A stretch of DNA of 64,000 nucleotides, taken from positions 75,023 through 139,022 of the forward strand of contig CAZWSX010000020.1 of NCBI GenBank assembly GCA_964636985.1. Reading direction: 5' to 3'. Within the stretch, counting starts at the first letter, position 1. Each line of letters starts with the position of its first letter. The stretch is from CAZWSX01 sp964636985. GTDB lineage: Bacteria > Planctomycetota > Planctomycetia > Pirellulales > Pirellulaceae. Under the pieces are notes generated by a model, which made no database searches, was not told the origin of the DNA, and saw only the letters and a list, made by a program, of their open reading frames with translations. The position numbers and the translations under genes are program-made. Shown piece by piece: positions 8,971 through 18,749 of the stretch.

Positions 8971-10281
8971 CTAAGCAAATTCCAACCCGCGCATGGTCCC
9001 CGTACTCGATGCAAAGCGGTCCGTCTCGATCCCCATCCGTTGCAGCATCGAGACGTACAAGTTCGGCAGGGGATAATTCTTCTTGATGTCAAACATCAAG
9101 TGCCCCGGGTGTTTGAAGCCTCCTCCGGCCAGGAGCACCGGCAGATTGTTGTTCGCGTGCGAGTTGGCGCTCCCCATCGGCGTGCCGTAGAGGACCATCG
9201 TTCGATCGAGCACCGTTTGCCCGTCTTCCTTGGCCGTCTTGAGACCCGCCAGGAAATCGTTCAGTACGCGGAAGTGCGCCGATTCGATGGTGGTGAGCTG
9301 CCCCAGCGCCTCCGGGCGATTGCCGTGATGCGTCAACTGGTGGGTTTCTTGGGTGACGCCGGGCAACTCCGCCACGATGCTGAACGTGTTGATGAACAGC
9401 GTTACAACCCGTGTGGCATCGACTTCGATCCCCATCCGCGCGACATCGAGCATCAGCTTGATTCGATCGATTAGCTGCCGCGGCTCGGGATTGTCCTTCA
9501 GTTCCGTGCCAGGAGCGGCCGGTTTGGGACGCCGTTCCCATTCTTGGGCTTGCTGCAGCTTGAGTTCCAGGTCGCGCACGGCCGCATAGTACTGCTCGAG
9601 TCGTTCGCGGTCGGCGGGACCAACTTTCTGTTCGAGCCGCTTGGCGCTCTCGCCGACCACGTCGAGTAAGCTTCGCCCTTGCCGCAACTCTTCGATGCGG
9701 GCCTCGATTTCTTCGGGCTTTCCTTGCACGAACATCTGCCGATAAATCGCGGCGGGACTCTTCTCAGGCGGAATCTTGGCGCCGCTGCGAGTAAACGACA
9801 TTCCTTGCGTTGCCTCGGCATTCACGGCCAACGTGAGGCCCGGAAACCGGACCACCGGCCCTAAATGCTCCAGCGCGTACTGGTCGAGCGAGATCGTGCT
9901 CTTGAACGCGGCGCCGCCTGGATGAGGTGTGGCCGAGAGGAAAGACCTTTCGGCTTCATGCGCGCCGTCGACATCGGGATGCGACACGCCGGTGAAAACA
10001 GTCATGTCGCGGCGATGATCTTTGAGAATCTCCAGATACTTGGTGAGTTCGTAATCCTTCCCTTCTTTGGCCGGAAAGAAATTCTCCGGCAAGATCCCCA
10101 TGTTGGTCTGGATGGCAACCATCCGGCGCGGCACAGCCTTGTCCTCGGCTGCTCGCGTCCGTCGGGCAAACGCAGGCGTCATGGCGTCGAGCAACGGCAG
10201 CGTCATGGCAACGCCGGCGCCGCGCAGGAGTGAACGCCGCGAGAGCGCGCGATGCGATCCGGAGGAAGTCTTCCAAGTCAT
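8971..10281 (-). CDS. DUF1552 domain protein, Tat-exported
   Basis: 436 residues. The N-terminus contains 'SRRSLLRGAGVAMTLPLLDA', a twin-arginine signal. The rest matches the planctomycete DUF1552 family: 'RMVAIQTNMGILPENFFP', 'MTVFTGVSHPDVDGAHEAE', 'SLDQYALEHLG', 'MVLYGTPMGSANSHANNNLP' and the end 'ETDRFASSTGTMRGLEF'. The family is related to DUF1501/alkaline-phosphatase-like sulfatase folds but has no proven activity. It is always found next to a DUF1592/DUF1588 protein, as here: that gene ends 7 bp upstream on the same strand, so the two form an operon. Confidence 0.93.
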   Translation of the reverse strand: MTWKTSSGSHRALSRRSLLRGAGVAMTLPLLDAMTPAFARRTRAAEDKAVPRRMVAIQTNMGILPENFFPAKEGKDYELTKYLEILKDHRRDMTVFTGVSHPDVDGAHEAERSFLSATPHPGGAAFKSTISLDQYALEHLGPVVRFPGLTLAVNAEATQGMSFTRSGAKIPPEKSPAAIYRQMFVQGKPEEIEARIEELRQGRSLLDVVGESAKRLEQKVGPADRERLEQYYAAVRDLELKLQQAQEWERRPKPAAPGTELKDNPEPRQLIDRIKLMLDVARMGIEVDATRVVTLFINTFSIVAELPGVTQETHQLTHHGNRPEALGQLTTIESAHFRVLNDFLAGLKTAKEDGQTVLDRTMVLYGTPMGSANSHANNNLPVLLAGGGFKHPGHLMFDIKKNYPLPNLYVSMLQRMGIETDRFASSTGTMRGLEFA

Positions 10282-10288
10282 GAGTCGA

Positions 10289-12907
10289 TCACTTGTTCAA
10301 AAACAGTTCGCTCGCCACTAGTTCGTAAATCAGATTCTTCACGTTGCCGCCTGAACGCTCGACGATTTGGTCGATCGTCTTACGGTCGGAGAAGCCAATC
10401 GGTGCGCCGGTCGAGTAGATCGCCAATTGCTGGACGAAGTTCGTCTCAATTTGCCGGCGGTTCTGTAGCAACAGTTTCTTAAAGTCGTCGATTCCTTGGA
10501 ACGGCACGCCAGCGGCAATCTCCCCCGACGTATCGACCGCCGGACCTTTGCGGTGGCTGACCGGATAGATATTGCCGAATTTACCTTCCGGTGTCGTGTG
10601 GCCAGGATAGAGCCGGGCGAGTTCGTCGACTTCCCCCTGCGTGACGCGGTAGAGCGACCGCTTGCCGCCGATCACGTCGAAGCACTCCAAGGCGAATCCC
10701 GGCGGGTCCATCTTGCTATGGCACGAAGAGCAAGCGGCGGTGTCGCGGTGCTTGGAAAGCAATTCGCGAATGGTCGTTGCGCCGCGAACATCGGGCTCGA
10801 TCACCGGGATATCTGGCGGCGGCGGTTTGGGCGGCTGGCCAAGGATCTTGCGCATCAACCACGCCCCGCGTTTGACGGGCGATGTTGTCGTCCCATTGGC
10901 CGTCACCTTGAGCACGGCCGCGGTCGTCAACAATCCGCCGCGGCTGCTGTCTCCTGGAATGCCAACGCCGCGAATGCGAGTCCCTTCAGCCGCCTTGGGA
11001 GCGCCGTAGTGTTCGGCCAGGCGCTGGTTGATCGTCATGAAGTCGGAGTCGACAATCGTCGTCGCCGGAGCGTTGCGATTGATCATCTCGCGAAAGAAGG
11101 CTTGCGGTTCGCGCTCGATGGCGTCTCGTAGGATAGGTGTGAACTCGGGATACAGAGTCTTGTCGGGCGACGTCAAATCGAGTTCGCGCAAGTCCAGCCA
11201 TTGGTTCAAGAAGTCGGCGACGAAACGCTCCGACTTAGGATCGCCAAGCATCCGATCGATTTGCTGGCGGAGGACGCCCGGGTCGCGGAGTTTCTTTTCT
11301 CTCGCCAGATCGAACAACACGTCGTCGGGCATCGAGTTCCACAAAAAGTACGACAGGCGATTCGCAACGGCATAATCGTCCAGTGGACCGGGGTTCTCGT
11401 TGAGGAACAAAAAGTCGGGCGAGCAGAGAACGACTTGATAGACCGCCCGCATCGCGTCTTCGAATGCCGACCCATTTTTCACTCGCCCTTCCACGGCAGC
11501 GACGTAGCCCTCTAACTCGTCGGACGGAACCGAGCGTCGAAATGCTCGCGGAAGAAATTCCGCCAAAAGTTGCCGGGCGTCGTCAACCGGCGATCGCGAT
11601 TGAACGGTTCCAAACACAAGCCGCCCTGGGCCATTTGCAGCGTCACCTGGCATCTGCTGAGGCGTCGTTCGCTTTGGTTTAGGGGCATCGGCAGCAAGTT
11701 TGTGGTACGGCACCAGCGGTAAGTCGCCGAAGAGTTTTTTGTGACTCGGTGGCGGCCACTCATCGTGGAGCGGACCTTCGATATTGATCCAGTCGACGGC
11801 GACTCCCGGTCCAACGTAGGCAGCGGCGCGGCCTTTGTATTCGTCGACGCGGAAGGGCCACAGCGACGCCGGGTTGAACGTCATGTACCCCGTCGGTTCG
11901 AGCCAGGCTTCAAACTCGTGATGAGTTGGGTTGAGCGAAGGAGCGTCGAAATGCCCAAGGAGTCGCGGCCCCATGTAAAGTCCCGCCGCGCCCATGCGAG
12001 GTGATGGCTTGATCTCACCCTTGTCCCACCAAAACGACCACACGCTCATGGCGATGCGGTAGCGGCCCGGATGAATCGGAGCGAAACGGAATCGGCATTG
12101 GAAGGCCTCGTCCTTGTGGCGCATCAGGCCCATGGTGCCCGGCTCTTTGAAAGCGCCCCCTCTGATCGCCTCGCCGAGGCCAATGAAACGGCCGCCCCAC
12201 TTGTTGACGTCGGGGATCGGGAAGCGCGGGTCGTACTTAAAATCTTTGAGGATCACCGCGTCTCCATTGCCGGCCACATTCATCAGGTCGTATTGCTCGG
12301 TGCCGTACATCCGGCTGCGATAGACCTCCGGCGGAACGGCATACTTGGCAATCGCCTCATCGAAGGCAGCATCGAATGCCTGGCTATACCGGTTTAACAA
12401 CACCGACGAGAACTCCAGCGCCGCGGCCGATCGATCGTATCCATACGCGCGGCCGTCGTCGGGCAACATGTCCTTCACGTTGAGCCCCGGAAGATCCAGC
12501 AGATCGCGAAGCGTGTTTTCATATTCGGCCCGGTTCAGCCGGCGAATTACCGTGCGACCGTTCTCCTTGCGCTCAGCCGACTCTCGCTCAGTTAGCCCGT
12601 GAGCAACCGATCGCGCGAACGCCTGGGCCTCATCCGCCGAGGGCTTTTCCATGTCGGCCGGCGGCATCTCGCCGGCGCTGACCCGATCGTGAATCTCTTG
12701 CCAGCGCGCGAAGATGGTCTTGTCGGCCAAATCGGTCGATAGCGTTTGCAGGTCAAGGCCAGCCTTCTTGGTCTCCGAATCGTGACACGAAAGGCAATGC
12801 GTTTCAGTGAAAGCCTTGATCGTTGCTGCATCGGCGAAATCGACAGCCCGGCAGATGCCCGCCGGAATGGCTGCGATCAAGAGAAGCAGCAATAAAGGCG
12901 AGCGCAT
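10289..12907 (-). CDS. DUF1592/DUF1588/DUF1585 family cytochrome-like protein
   Basis: 872 residues from an ATG at 12907, giving the signal peptide 'MRSPLLLLLLIAAIPAGICRA'; a longer frame to 13015 is unlikely. Domain order follows the family: an N-terminal c-type cytochrome motif CLSCH, DUF1587 ('RRLNRAEYENTLRDLLDL'), a carbohydrate-binding-like middle part, DUF1595, DUF1592 ('NRLSYFLWNSMPDD'), DUF1588 ('RGGLLTTAAVLKVTANGTTT') with a second CxxCH motif (CSSCH), and the C-terminal DUF1585. It is a periplasmic, probably haem-binding protein of unproven role, often proposed to act in degradation of complex polysaccharides. It precedes its DUF1552 partner. Confidence 0.93.
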   Translation of the reverse strand: MRSPLLLLLLIAAIPAGICRAVDFADAATIKAFTETHCLSCHDSETKKAGLDLQTLSTDLADKTIFARWQEIHDRVSAGEMPPADMEKPSADEAQAFARSVAHGLTERESAERKENGRTVIRRLNRAEYENTLRDLLDLPGLNVKDMLPDDGRAYGYDRSAAALEFSSVLLNRYSQAFDAAFDEAIAKYAVPPEVYRSRMYGTEQYDLMNVAGNGDAVILKDFKYDPRFPIPDVNKWGGRFIGLGEAIRGGAFKEPGTMGLMRHKDEAFQCRFRFAPIHPGRYRIAMSVWSFWWDKGEIKPSPRMGAAGLYMGPRLLGHFDAPSLNPTHHEFEAWLEPTGYMTFNPASLWPFRVDEYKGRAAAYVGPGVAVDWINIEGPLHDEWPPPSHKKLFGDLPLVPYHKLAADAPKPKRTTPQQMPGDAANGPGRLVFGTVQSRSPVDDARQLLAEFLPRAFRRSVPSDELEGYVAAVEGRVKNGSAFEDAMRAVYQVVLCSPDFLFLNENPGPLDDYAVANRLSYFLWNSMPDDVLFDLAREKKLRDPGVLRQQIDRMLGDPKSERFVADFLNQWLDLRELDLTSPDKTLYPEFTPILRDAIEREPQAFFREMINRNAPATTIVDSDFMTINQRLAEHYGAPKAAEGTRIRGVGIPGDSSRGGLLTTAAVLKVTANGTTTSPVKRGAWLMRKILGQPPKPPPPDIPVIEPDVRGATTIRELLSKHRDTAACSSCHSKMDPPGFALECFDVIGGKRSLYRVTQGEVDELARLYPGHTTPEGKFGNIYPVSHRKGPAVDTSGEIAAGVPFQGIDDFKKLLLQNRRQIETNFVQQLAIYSTGAPIGFSDRKTIDQIVERSGGNVKNLIYELVASELFLNK

Positions 12908-13018
12908 AAGCAAGCAGCGGAGGGCGGGGGAGGGAAGGTGGGTACTAAACCCCATGCTATCCACGACCGAAGGATGGGGCAATCTTTGCGCCGCCCGCCT
13001 TCTGAAACGCCCCAAACA

Positions 13019-16000
13019 TCAACGATTTCCTTTCGCCGATTTCAATTCTGCCAACACCGCTTCAATGGCTTGCGGCTCGGCCGGCTTCACCAGGTGGTGG
13101 TTGAACCCGGCCTTCGTCGTGCGGCGCCGATCCTCTGACTGGCCCCAGCCCGTCAGTGCCACAAGAATTGTCTTTTCCAGGCCGGGGATGGTCCGCAACC
13201 TGCGGGCAACTTCGTATCCGTCCATAACCGGCATGCCGATGTCGAGAAAAACCAAATCGGGCTGAAACTCGGTCGCGACGTCCATTGCCATTGGTCCATC
13301 GTGGGCAACACGGACTTCGTGTCCCTGTAGCCGCAACAATATCGAGAGGCTGATCGCCGCATCCTGGTTGTCGTCGACCACTAAGAGCCGGTAACCAGAA
13401 GGGGCAGCCGCTCGTTCTCGTTTCGTAGGTGTCGAGGGCGGCACTTGCTCTCGAGCAACCAAGGGAAGCCGGACGACGAATTCACTTCCGCTCTTGAGGC
13501 CGGCGCTGCGAGCTTCCACCGAACCGCCGTGCATCTCGACGAGGTTTTTCACGAGCGTAAGACCGATTCCCAAGCCCCCGTGCGCCTTGGTCGAGGCGTG
13601 ATCCGCCTGAACGAACAGCTCGAAGACATGCGTTAGCATGTCCGCGGCGATTCCGATTCCGTTGTCTTGCACCGACAGCACCGCGTGGCCCCCTTCTCGC
13701 CACGCCGTCACCTGAATGTGGCCGCGGGCCTCGGTGTACTTGGCCGAGTTGGTCAGCAGGTTCCCAATCACCTGCGAGAGCCGCACCGGGTCGGCATCGA
13801 GAAGCAACGAAGTATTCGGTACCGAGACATCGAGCTGATGCTCCTGCAATTCAATCAATGGCTTGGCCGTCTCGACGGCTCGCGCCACTACGGTGGCGAG
13901 CTCCACGTTCTCTCGTCGCAGTTCAATCTTTCCACGCATCACACGCGAAACGTCGAGCAAGTCGTCGACCAGCCGGACCAAGTGGTGGACCTGGCGGTCC
14001 ATCATTTCCCGGGTTTGCTGTGCAGTCTCCGCGTCGACCTGCGGCATCTTCAAGATTTGCAAGGAGTTGCGAATCGGCGCCAGCGGGTTGCGCAGTTCGT
14101 GGGCCAGCGTCGCCAGGAATTCATCCTTGCGCCGGTCGGCCTCGTGTAGCTCATCTTCCGCCTTTTTCCGTTCCGAAATATCGCGACTCACGGTCGCCAA
14201 TCCGACACGCTCTCCTTTGGCATCGGTAATGGCCAACACGTTGAACGTCATCCAGATCGCTTCACCCGTTCTGAAATGACGGAAGCGGATTTCGACCTCG
14301 CCGTAACCGTCTTGGAGCACCTGAGGCAAAAACTCATCGACGACGAACGCCTGATCCTCTGGAAAAAAGAACTCTCGCACCGGAATGCTGCAAGCCTCTT
14401 CCATGCTTTCGAGTCCGACCAGTTGGTAGCCCTCTCGATTGATGAACGACGGAACCAAGTCGCGATCGCAAATCCCAATGAAGTCGTGGCTGTTCTGCAC
14501 TAAGAACGCGAACTTCTCTCGCTCTTCTTCGGCGCGTCTGCGAGCCGTAATGTCGGAGTGAACAAGGATTACCTCCTTGACTTGCCCCTCGTGATCCTTA
14601 AGTGGATAAGCCACCGCCGAGACCCACCGCCGCGGGTCTTTGTGCCGGGTGCGGTCTGGAACCGTCTGGTTCACGTCGTACTCGATGGGCGGAATGACGA
14701 CCGCTTCGCCAGCGAACGCCTTGCGCATGTAAAGGGCGATCCCCTTGGCCTCGAGCTGCGCATCCTCGAGCATGTTGTAGTCGGCGATTTGCGCGATGGT
14801 GACTCCCCACAATTCTTCCCACGCTGGGTTCACACTGATGGTCCGCCCGTCGGCGGAGAGAATTTGGATGCTGAAGGGAGCTTGTTCCATCAATCCCCTG
14901 AATCGCTCCTCGCTGTCGCGCAGGGCCTGTTGCACTTGGAGCTGCTCGGTGATGTCGATAGCCATTCCGCCAACCAGCGCGACTTGACCTTCTGACGACG
15001 TGATGGGGAACTTGCTCACCAGCGAGTATCGAACACTGCCCTCCTGCTTGAGGGCCTCGATCGCTTGCAAGCCGGACCCGCTCGTAAGCGCCCTTCGGTC
15101 ATTTTCCCGAAACTGAGCGGCCGTTTCCGGTGGGAAGACCTCCTCGTCGGTTTTGCCATACAGGTTCGAACGCGGTGTGTTAAAGGCCCTCTCAGCAGCA
15201 TCGTTGGCGTACACATACCGCCCTTGGACGTCCTTGATCCACGCCAGACCAGGCAGGTGCTGCATGAATCGGGCAAAGCGTTGTTCGCTTTGCAGAACCT
15301 GCTCCGCCGATTTACGGGCGAGTTCCTCTTCCACCAAGCGCCGCGCGTTCTCCTCCGACCTCCTCCGCTCAGTAAGGTCTCTCGTCACCTTCGAAAAGCC
15401 TCGCAGTTCTCCCGTCGCATCGCGCAGCGCGGTAATCACGACGTTCGCCCAGAACTGGGTGCCATCCTTGCGAATGCGCCAGCCTTCGTCTTCGAATCGC
15501 CCTACTGCTTTGGCGACTTCCAATTCGTGCTCTGGCCACTTTCGTTCGATAGCGTCCGGCGGATAGAAACGCGAGAAGTGCTGGCCAATGATTTCATCTG
15601 CCTTGTATCCCTTAAGGCGTTCCGCGCCCGAGTTCCACGTCAGAATGATCCCCTCGGGATCGAGCATGAAAATGGCGTACTCGGTGGTCCCCTGAACGAG
15701 CAGGTGAAGTTGCTCGGCCTGGCGCTTGGTTCGCTGCTTGTCTTGAAACAGGGCCACAAAGCCGCGGACTTTGGCTTGCAGCGCAATCGGCAACAACGGC
15801 TTCACCAAGAAGTCGACGGCGCCGAGAGCGTACCCTTCTTCCAGCTGCGCGCGATCGATATCGTTGGCCGTGAGAAAGATGATAGGCGTGTGGCGCGATC
15901 GTTCCTGACTTCGAATCGCCTTCGCGGTTTCGAAACCGCTCATTCCAGGCATGATCACATCGAGCAGCACCACGGCGAAGTCGTCCGTCTCCATCCGTTC

Positions 16001-16132
16001 GAGCGCTTCTTCGCCAGAGCGGGCTTCGAAGAGGTTGTGCCCTGGCTCATCCAGAATCGCGCGTAGCGAGAGCAAATTGGCGGGATGGTCATCGACGAGA
16101 AGGATATTCGCGTTCGATTCCGCCGGGGGCAT
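13019..16132 (-). CDS. Hybrid sensor histidine kinase: REC-PAS(x4)-HisKA-HATPase-REC
   Basis: 1037 residues from the ATG at 16132; a TTG at 16156 would add eight. No membrane helix, so it is cytoplasmic. In order: a receiver with the phosphoacceptor in 'VVLLDVIMPGMSG' (Asp58); four PAS domains starting near residues 142, 285, 410 and 540; HisKA with 'TLAHELRNPLAPIRNSL' (His678); HATPase with 'NLLTNSAKYT' and 'DNGIGIAADM'; and a second receiver with 'LVFLDIGMPVMDG' (Asp964). All catalytic residues are present. The N-terminal receiver suggests the kinase is itself a target of another kinase. No cognate DNA-binding regulator is next to it; it may feed a phosphotransfer protein elsewhere. Confidence 0.94.
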   Translation of the reverse strand: MPPAESNANILLVDDHPANLLSLRAILDEPGHNLFEARSGEEALERMETDDFAVVLLDVIMPGMSGFETAKAIRSQERSRHTPIIFLTANDIDRAQLEEGYALGAVDFLVKPLLPIALQAKVRGFVALFQDKQRTKRQAEQLHLLVQGTTEYAIFMLDPEGIILTWNSGAERLKGYKADEIIGQHFSRFYPPDAIERKWPEHELEVAKAVGRFEDEGWRIRKDGTQFWANVVITALRDATGELRGFSKVTRDLTERRRSEENARRLVEEELARKSAEQVLQSEQRFARFMQHLPGLAWIKDVQGRYVYANDAAERAFNTPRSNLYGKTDEEVFPPETAAQFRENDRRALTSGSGLQAIEALKQEGSVRYSLVSKFPITSSEGQVALVGGMAIDITEQLQVQQALRDSEERFRGLMEQAPFSIQILSADGRTISVNPAWEELWGVTIAQIADYNMLEDAQLEAKGIALYMRKAFAGEAVVIPPIEYDVNQTVPDRTRHKDPRRWVSAVAYPLKDHEGQVKEVILVHSDITARRRAEEEREKFAFLVQNSHDFIGICDRDLVPSFINREGYQLVGLESMEEACSIPVREFFFPEDQAFVVDEFLPQVLQDGYGEVEIRFRHFRTGEAIWMTFNVLAITDAKGERVGLATVSRDISERKKAEDELHEADRRKDEFLATLAHELRNPLAPIRNSLQILKMPQVDAETAQQTREMMDRQVHHLVRLVDDLLDVSRVMRGKIELRRENVELATVVARAVETAKPLIELQEHQLDVSVPNTSLLLDADPVRLSQVIGNLLTNSAKYTEARGHIQVTAWREGGHAVLSVQDNGIGIAADMLTHVFELFVQADHASTKAHGGLGIGLTLVKNLVEMHGGSVEARSAGLKSGSEFVVRLPLVAREQVPPSTPTKRERAAAPSGYRLLVVDDNQDAAISLSILLRLQGHEVRVAHDGPMAMDVATEFQPDLVFLDIGMPVMDGYEVARRLRTIPGLEKTILVALTGWGQSEDRRRTTKAGFNHHLVKPAEPQAIEAVLAELKSAKGNR

Positions 16133-16398
16133 GTTGTTTGTTCCCAGAGTTCTCAAACGTCCTATGCTTGCAGCCGACTAAACTATTGCCTCATTTTCCA
16201 TTTCAACTGCCGCGAGTGTGCGGGTAGCGTCAATCTACCAATGCATCCACTCGGCGGCGACGTTTGGTGTGGAATTTGCGGCCGGTTCGTCCCGAGTTCC
16301 TCCTCCCGCCGTCCTTGTCCAATCGCAGCGAGGCTGCGATATTGCGGCATGTAAGGAGTAGCAATTCCCCTCGGATTTGTGGTATCGGCTCGACCGCA

Positions 16399-17118
16399 AT
16401 GGTAACCAGGCTCGAACTCGAAATCCTGCCGCAGCCCGACGCCGTAACGTGCGGGCCGACATGCTTGCATTCCGTGTTTCGTTTTTACGGCGACGAAATT
16501 TCGCTCGATTCCGTCATTCGCGAAACACCGCAACTCGACGAAGGGGGCACGCTCGCCGTTCTACTGGGCTGTCACGCCTTACGGCGCGGTTATGAAGCGA
16601 CCATCTACACCTGGAACTTGCAGGTTTTCGACCCCACTTGGTTCCAACAGGACGCCCCTCCGCTGGCTGATCGCCTGCGACTGCAGATGGCGGCCAAAGA
16701 AGAAAAGAAAAAAATCGTTCTTGCTAGTCAGGCCTACTTGGAATTCCTCTCGCTAGGCGGGGCTCTCCGAATGGAGGAGTTCAACGGAACCCTCTTCCGC
16801 AAATACCTGCGGCGGCAAGTGCCGCTTTTGACGGGCTTGAGCAGCACCTATTTGTATCGAAGTGCCCGCGAGTATGGTGCCGACTCCGAACCGGACGATG
16901 TGCGGGGTGTTCCAACGGGGCATTTTGTCGTACTTTGCGGGTACGATCCCGATCAGCGGTTGGTCCTGGTCGCCGATCCGTTGTTGCCAAACCCGCTGGG
17001 CCACAAACACTATTACGAAGTCGAAGTCGATCGTGTGATTCGAGCCATTCTGCTGGGCGTGCTGACCTACGACGCCAACGTGTTGGTGATCCAGCCCAAG
17101 AAGGAAGAGAAAGTGTAG
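16399..17118 (+). CDS. C39-like cysteine peptidase (papain-like fold)
   Basis: 239 residues from the ATG at 16399; the frame is open back to 16264 but that part is Arg/Ser-rich and unlike the family. 'PQPDAVTCGPTC' supplies the oxyanion Gln12 and catalytic Cys18, 'GHFVVLCGYD' the His175, and 'LVADPLLPNP' the Asp193, so the triad of a C39/papain-like peptidase is complete. There is no signal peptide or ABC exporter, unlike bacteriocin C39 peptidases. It is followed by a RimK-like ligase and a GCS2 ligase on the same strand. I infer that it processes, hydrolyses or recycles the amide product that the two ligases make. Confidence 0.82.
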   Translation: MVTRLELEILPQPDAVTCGPTCLHSVFRFYGDEISLDSVIRETPQLDEGGTLAVLLGCHALRRGYEATIYTWNLQVFDPTWFQQDAPPLADRLRLQMAAKEEKKKIVLASQAYLEFLSLGGALRMEEFNGTLFRKYLRRQVPLLTGLSSTYLYRSAREYGADSEPDDVRGVPTGHFVVLCGYDPDQRLVLVADPLLPNPLGHKHYYEVEVDRVIRAILLGVLTYDANVLVIQPKKEEKV

Positions 17119-17228
17119 CTTCATTCGCCAGAGCGCGACGACTTAGGCGCTCTCAAACTCTGGGCGAGGCAGTGAAAGAAGGACGGCGAGATTTCGGCCG
17201 AACCGAGTTCAACATCAAAGGATTGTTT

Positions 17229-18713
17229 GTGTCGACGTTGATCGTGGTCAACGACCCTAAGAACTGGCCCTTCGACATTCCAAGCGTCGAACTGGTGGAT
17301 GCGTGGTCGTACCTCACCCAAAGCGAATTTAGCAATCGCAAGAACGTCAAGCTGTTCAATTTGTGCCGCTCGTACGGATACCAAAGCCTTGGCTACTACG
17401 TATCGCTCTTAGCGGAAGCACGCGGCCATAAGCCGATTCCCAGCGTCAGCACCGTGCAGGACATGAAGTCGCAAGCGATGGTCCGCTTCGTGTCGGAAGA
17501 CCTGGAAGAATTGATTCAAGAAAGTTTGCAGCCGATCCACTCCGATCGCTTTACGCTCAGCGTCTATTTCGGACGCAACATGACGCGGCGTTACGACCGG
17601 CTCTGCTTGCGGCTGTTCAACATGTTCCAATCGCCCATGCTGCGGGTGCAGTTCGCCAAGGAAAAAGGGGATACCTGGCACATCCGCAGTATCGCGACCA
17701 TCTCCGGCGATGAAGTCCCCGAATCGCATCGGCCGTTTCTGCTGGAGATGGCCACCGAGCACTTCTCCGGCAAAACCTCCCGCGTCCGCAAAAAGGCGCA
17801 CGCCCGATACGACCTGGCGATTCTCCAAAACGAAGAGGAAGAAAATCCTCCCTCGAATGAGAAGGCGCTGAAAAAGTTCATCAAGGCGGCCGAGCAACTC
17901 GGTATGGATGCGGAGATCATCGGCCGCGACGACTACGGGCGGCTTGCTGAGTTCGACGCGCTCTTCATTCGCGAGACGACGGCTGTCAACCACCATACGT
18001 ATCGGTTCTCTCGCCGCGCCGCCAGCGAAGGCCTGATCGTGATGGACGACCCTGAGTCGATCGTCCGCTGCGGCAACAAGGTGTTCCTGGCCGAGATGCT
18101 CGCCTGCCATCATGTGCCGATGCCCAAAAGCCTGGTCGTGCACAAAGAGAACGTAAACAAGGTCGTCGACGAACTCGGCCTGCCGTGCGTTCTAAAACAG
18201 CCCGACAGCGCCTTCAGCCTCGGCGTCGTGAAGGCGGAGAACGCCGAGCAACTAGAAGAGCACTTGGAAAAGCTGCTCGACCAATCGGAACTGATTGTCG
18301 CGCAGGAATACTTGCCTACCACCTTCGATTGGCGGATCGGCATCCTCGATGGCAAGCCGCTCTACGCGTGCAAGTACTTCATGGCCCGCAATCACTGGCA
18401 AATCATCAAACGCGACGCCAACGGCGAACAAGACTACGGGCGGTTCGAAACCTTGCCGGTCGAACTCGCCCCTCGCGCCGCCGTGCGAGCCGCATTAAAG
18501 GCCGCCAGCTACATTGGCAACGGCCTCTACGGCGTCGACGTAAAGCAGTCAGGCGACAAGTTTTACGTCATCGAAGTCAACGACAACCCCAGCATCGACG
18601 CCGGCGTTGAGGACCAAATCCTCCGCGACGAACTGTACAACCGCATTATGTCGGTCTTTTTGCATCGGATCGAACAGCGCAAGTCGAGCAGCGCTCAAGC
18701 CAGCGCCAGATAG
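17229..18713 (+). CDS. RimK-family ATP-grasp ligase with RLAN N-terminal domain
   Basis: 494 residues from a GTG at 17229, with AAAGGA 6 bp upstream; the upstream open frame is not credible protein. The first 150 residues ('STLIVVNDPKNWPFDIPSVE') look like the RLAN domain that precedes RimK-like ATP-grasp modules. The ATP-grasp part includes 'LGLPCVLKQPDSAFSLGVV' (ATP-binding Lys) and the metal-binding 'YVIEVNDNPSIDAGVED'. The family ligates amino acids to carboxylates (RimK adds glutamate to ribosomal protein S6). With the adjacent C39-like peptidase (110 bp upstream) and GCS2 ligase (36 bp downstream) it suggests a peptide- or amide-forming pathway with an unknown product. Confidence 0.87.
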   Translation: MSTLIVVNDPKNWPFDIPSVELVDAWSYLTQSEFSNRKNVKLFNLCRSYGYQSLGYYVSLLAEARGHKPIPSVSTVQDMKSQAMVRFVSEDLEELIQESLQPIHSDRFTLSVYFGRNMTRRYDRLCLRLFNMFQSPMLRVQFAKEKGDTWHIRSIATISGDEVPESHRPFLLEMATEHFSGKTSRVRKKAHARYDLAILQNEEEENPPSNEKALKKFIKAAEQLGMDAEIIGRDDYGRLAEFDALFIRETTAVNHHTYRFSRRAASEGLIVMDDPESIVRCGNKVFLAEMLACHHVPMPKSLVVHKENVNKVVDELGLPCVLKQPDSAFSLGVVKAENAEQLEEHLEKLLDQSELIVAQEYLPTTFDWRIGILDGKPLYACKYFMARNHWQIIKRDANGEQDYGRFETLPVELAPRAAVRAALKAASYIGNGLYGVDVKQSGDKFYVIEVNDNPSIDAGVEDQILRDELYNRIMSVFLHRIEQRKSSSAQASAR

Positions 18714-18749
18714 CGCGATCTTTCAAACCACGTCCTCGCAGTCACGATC

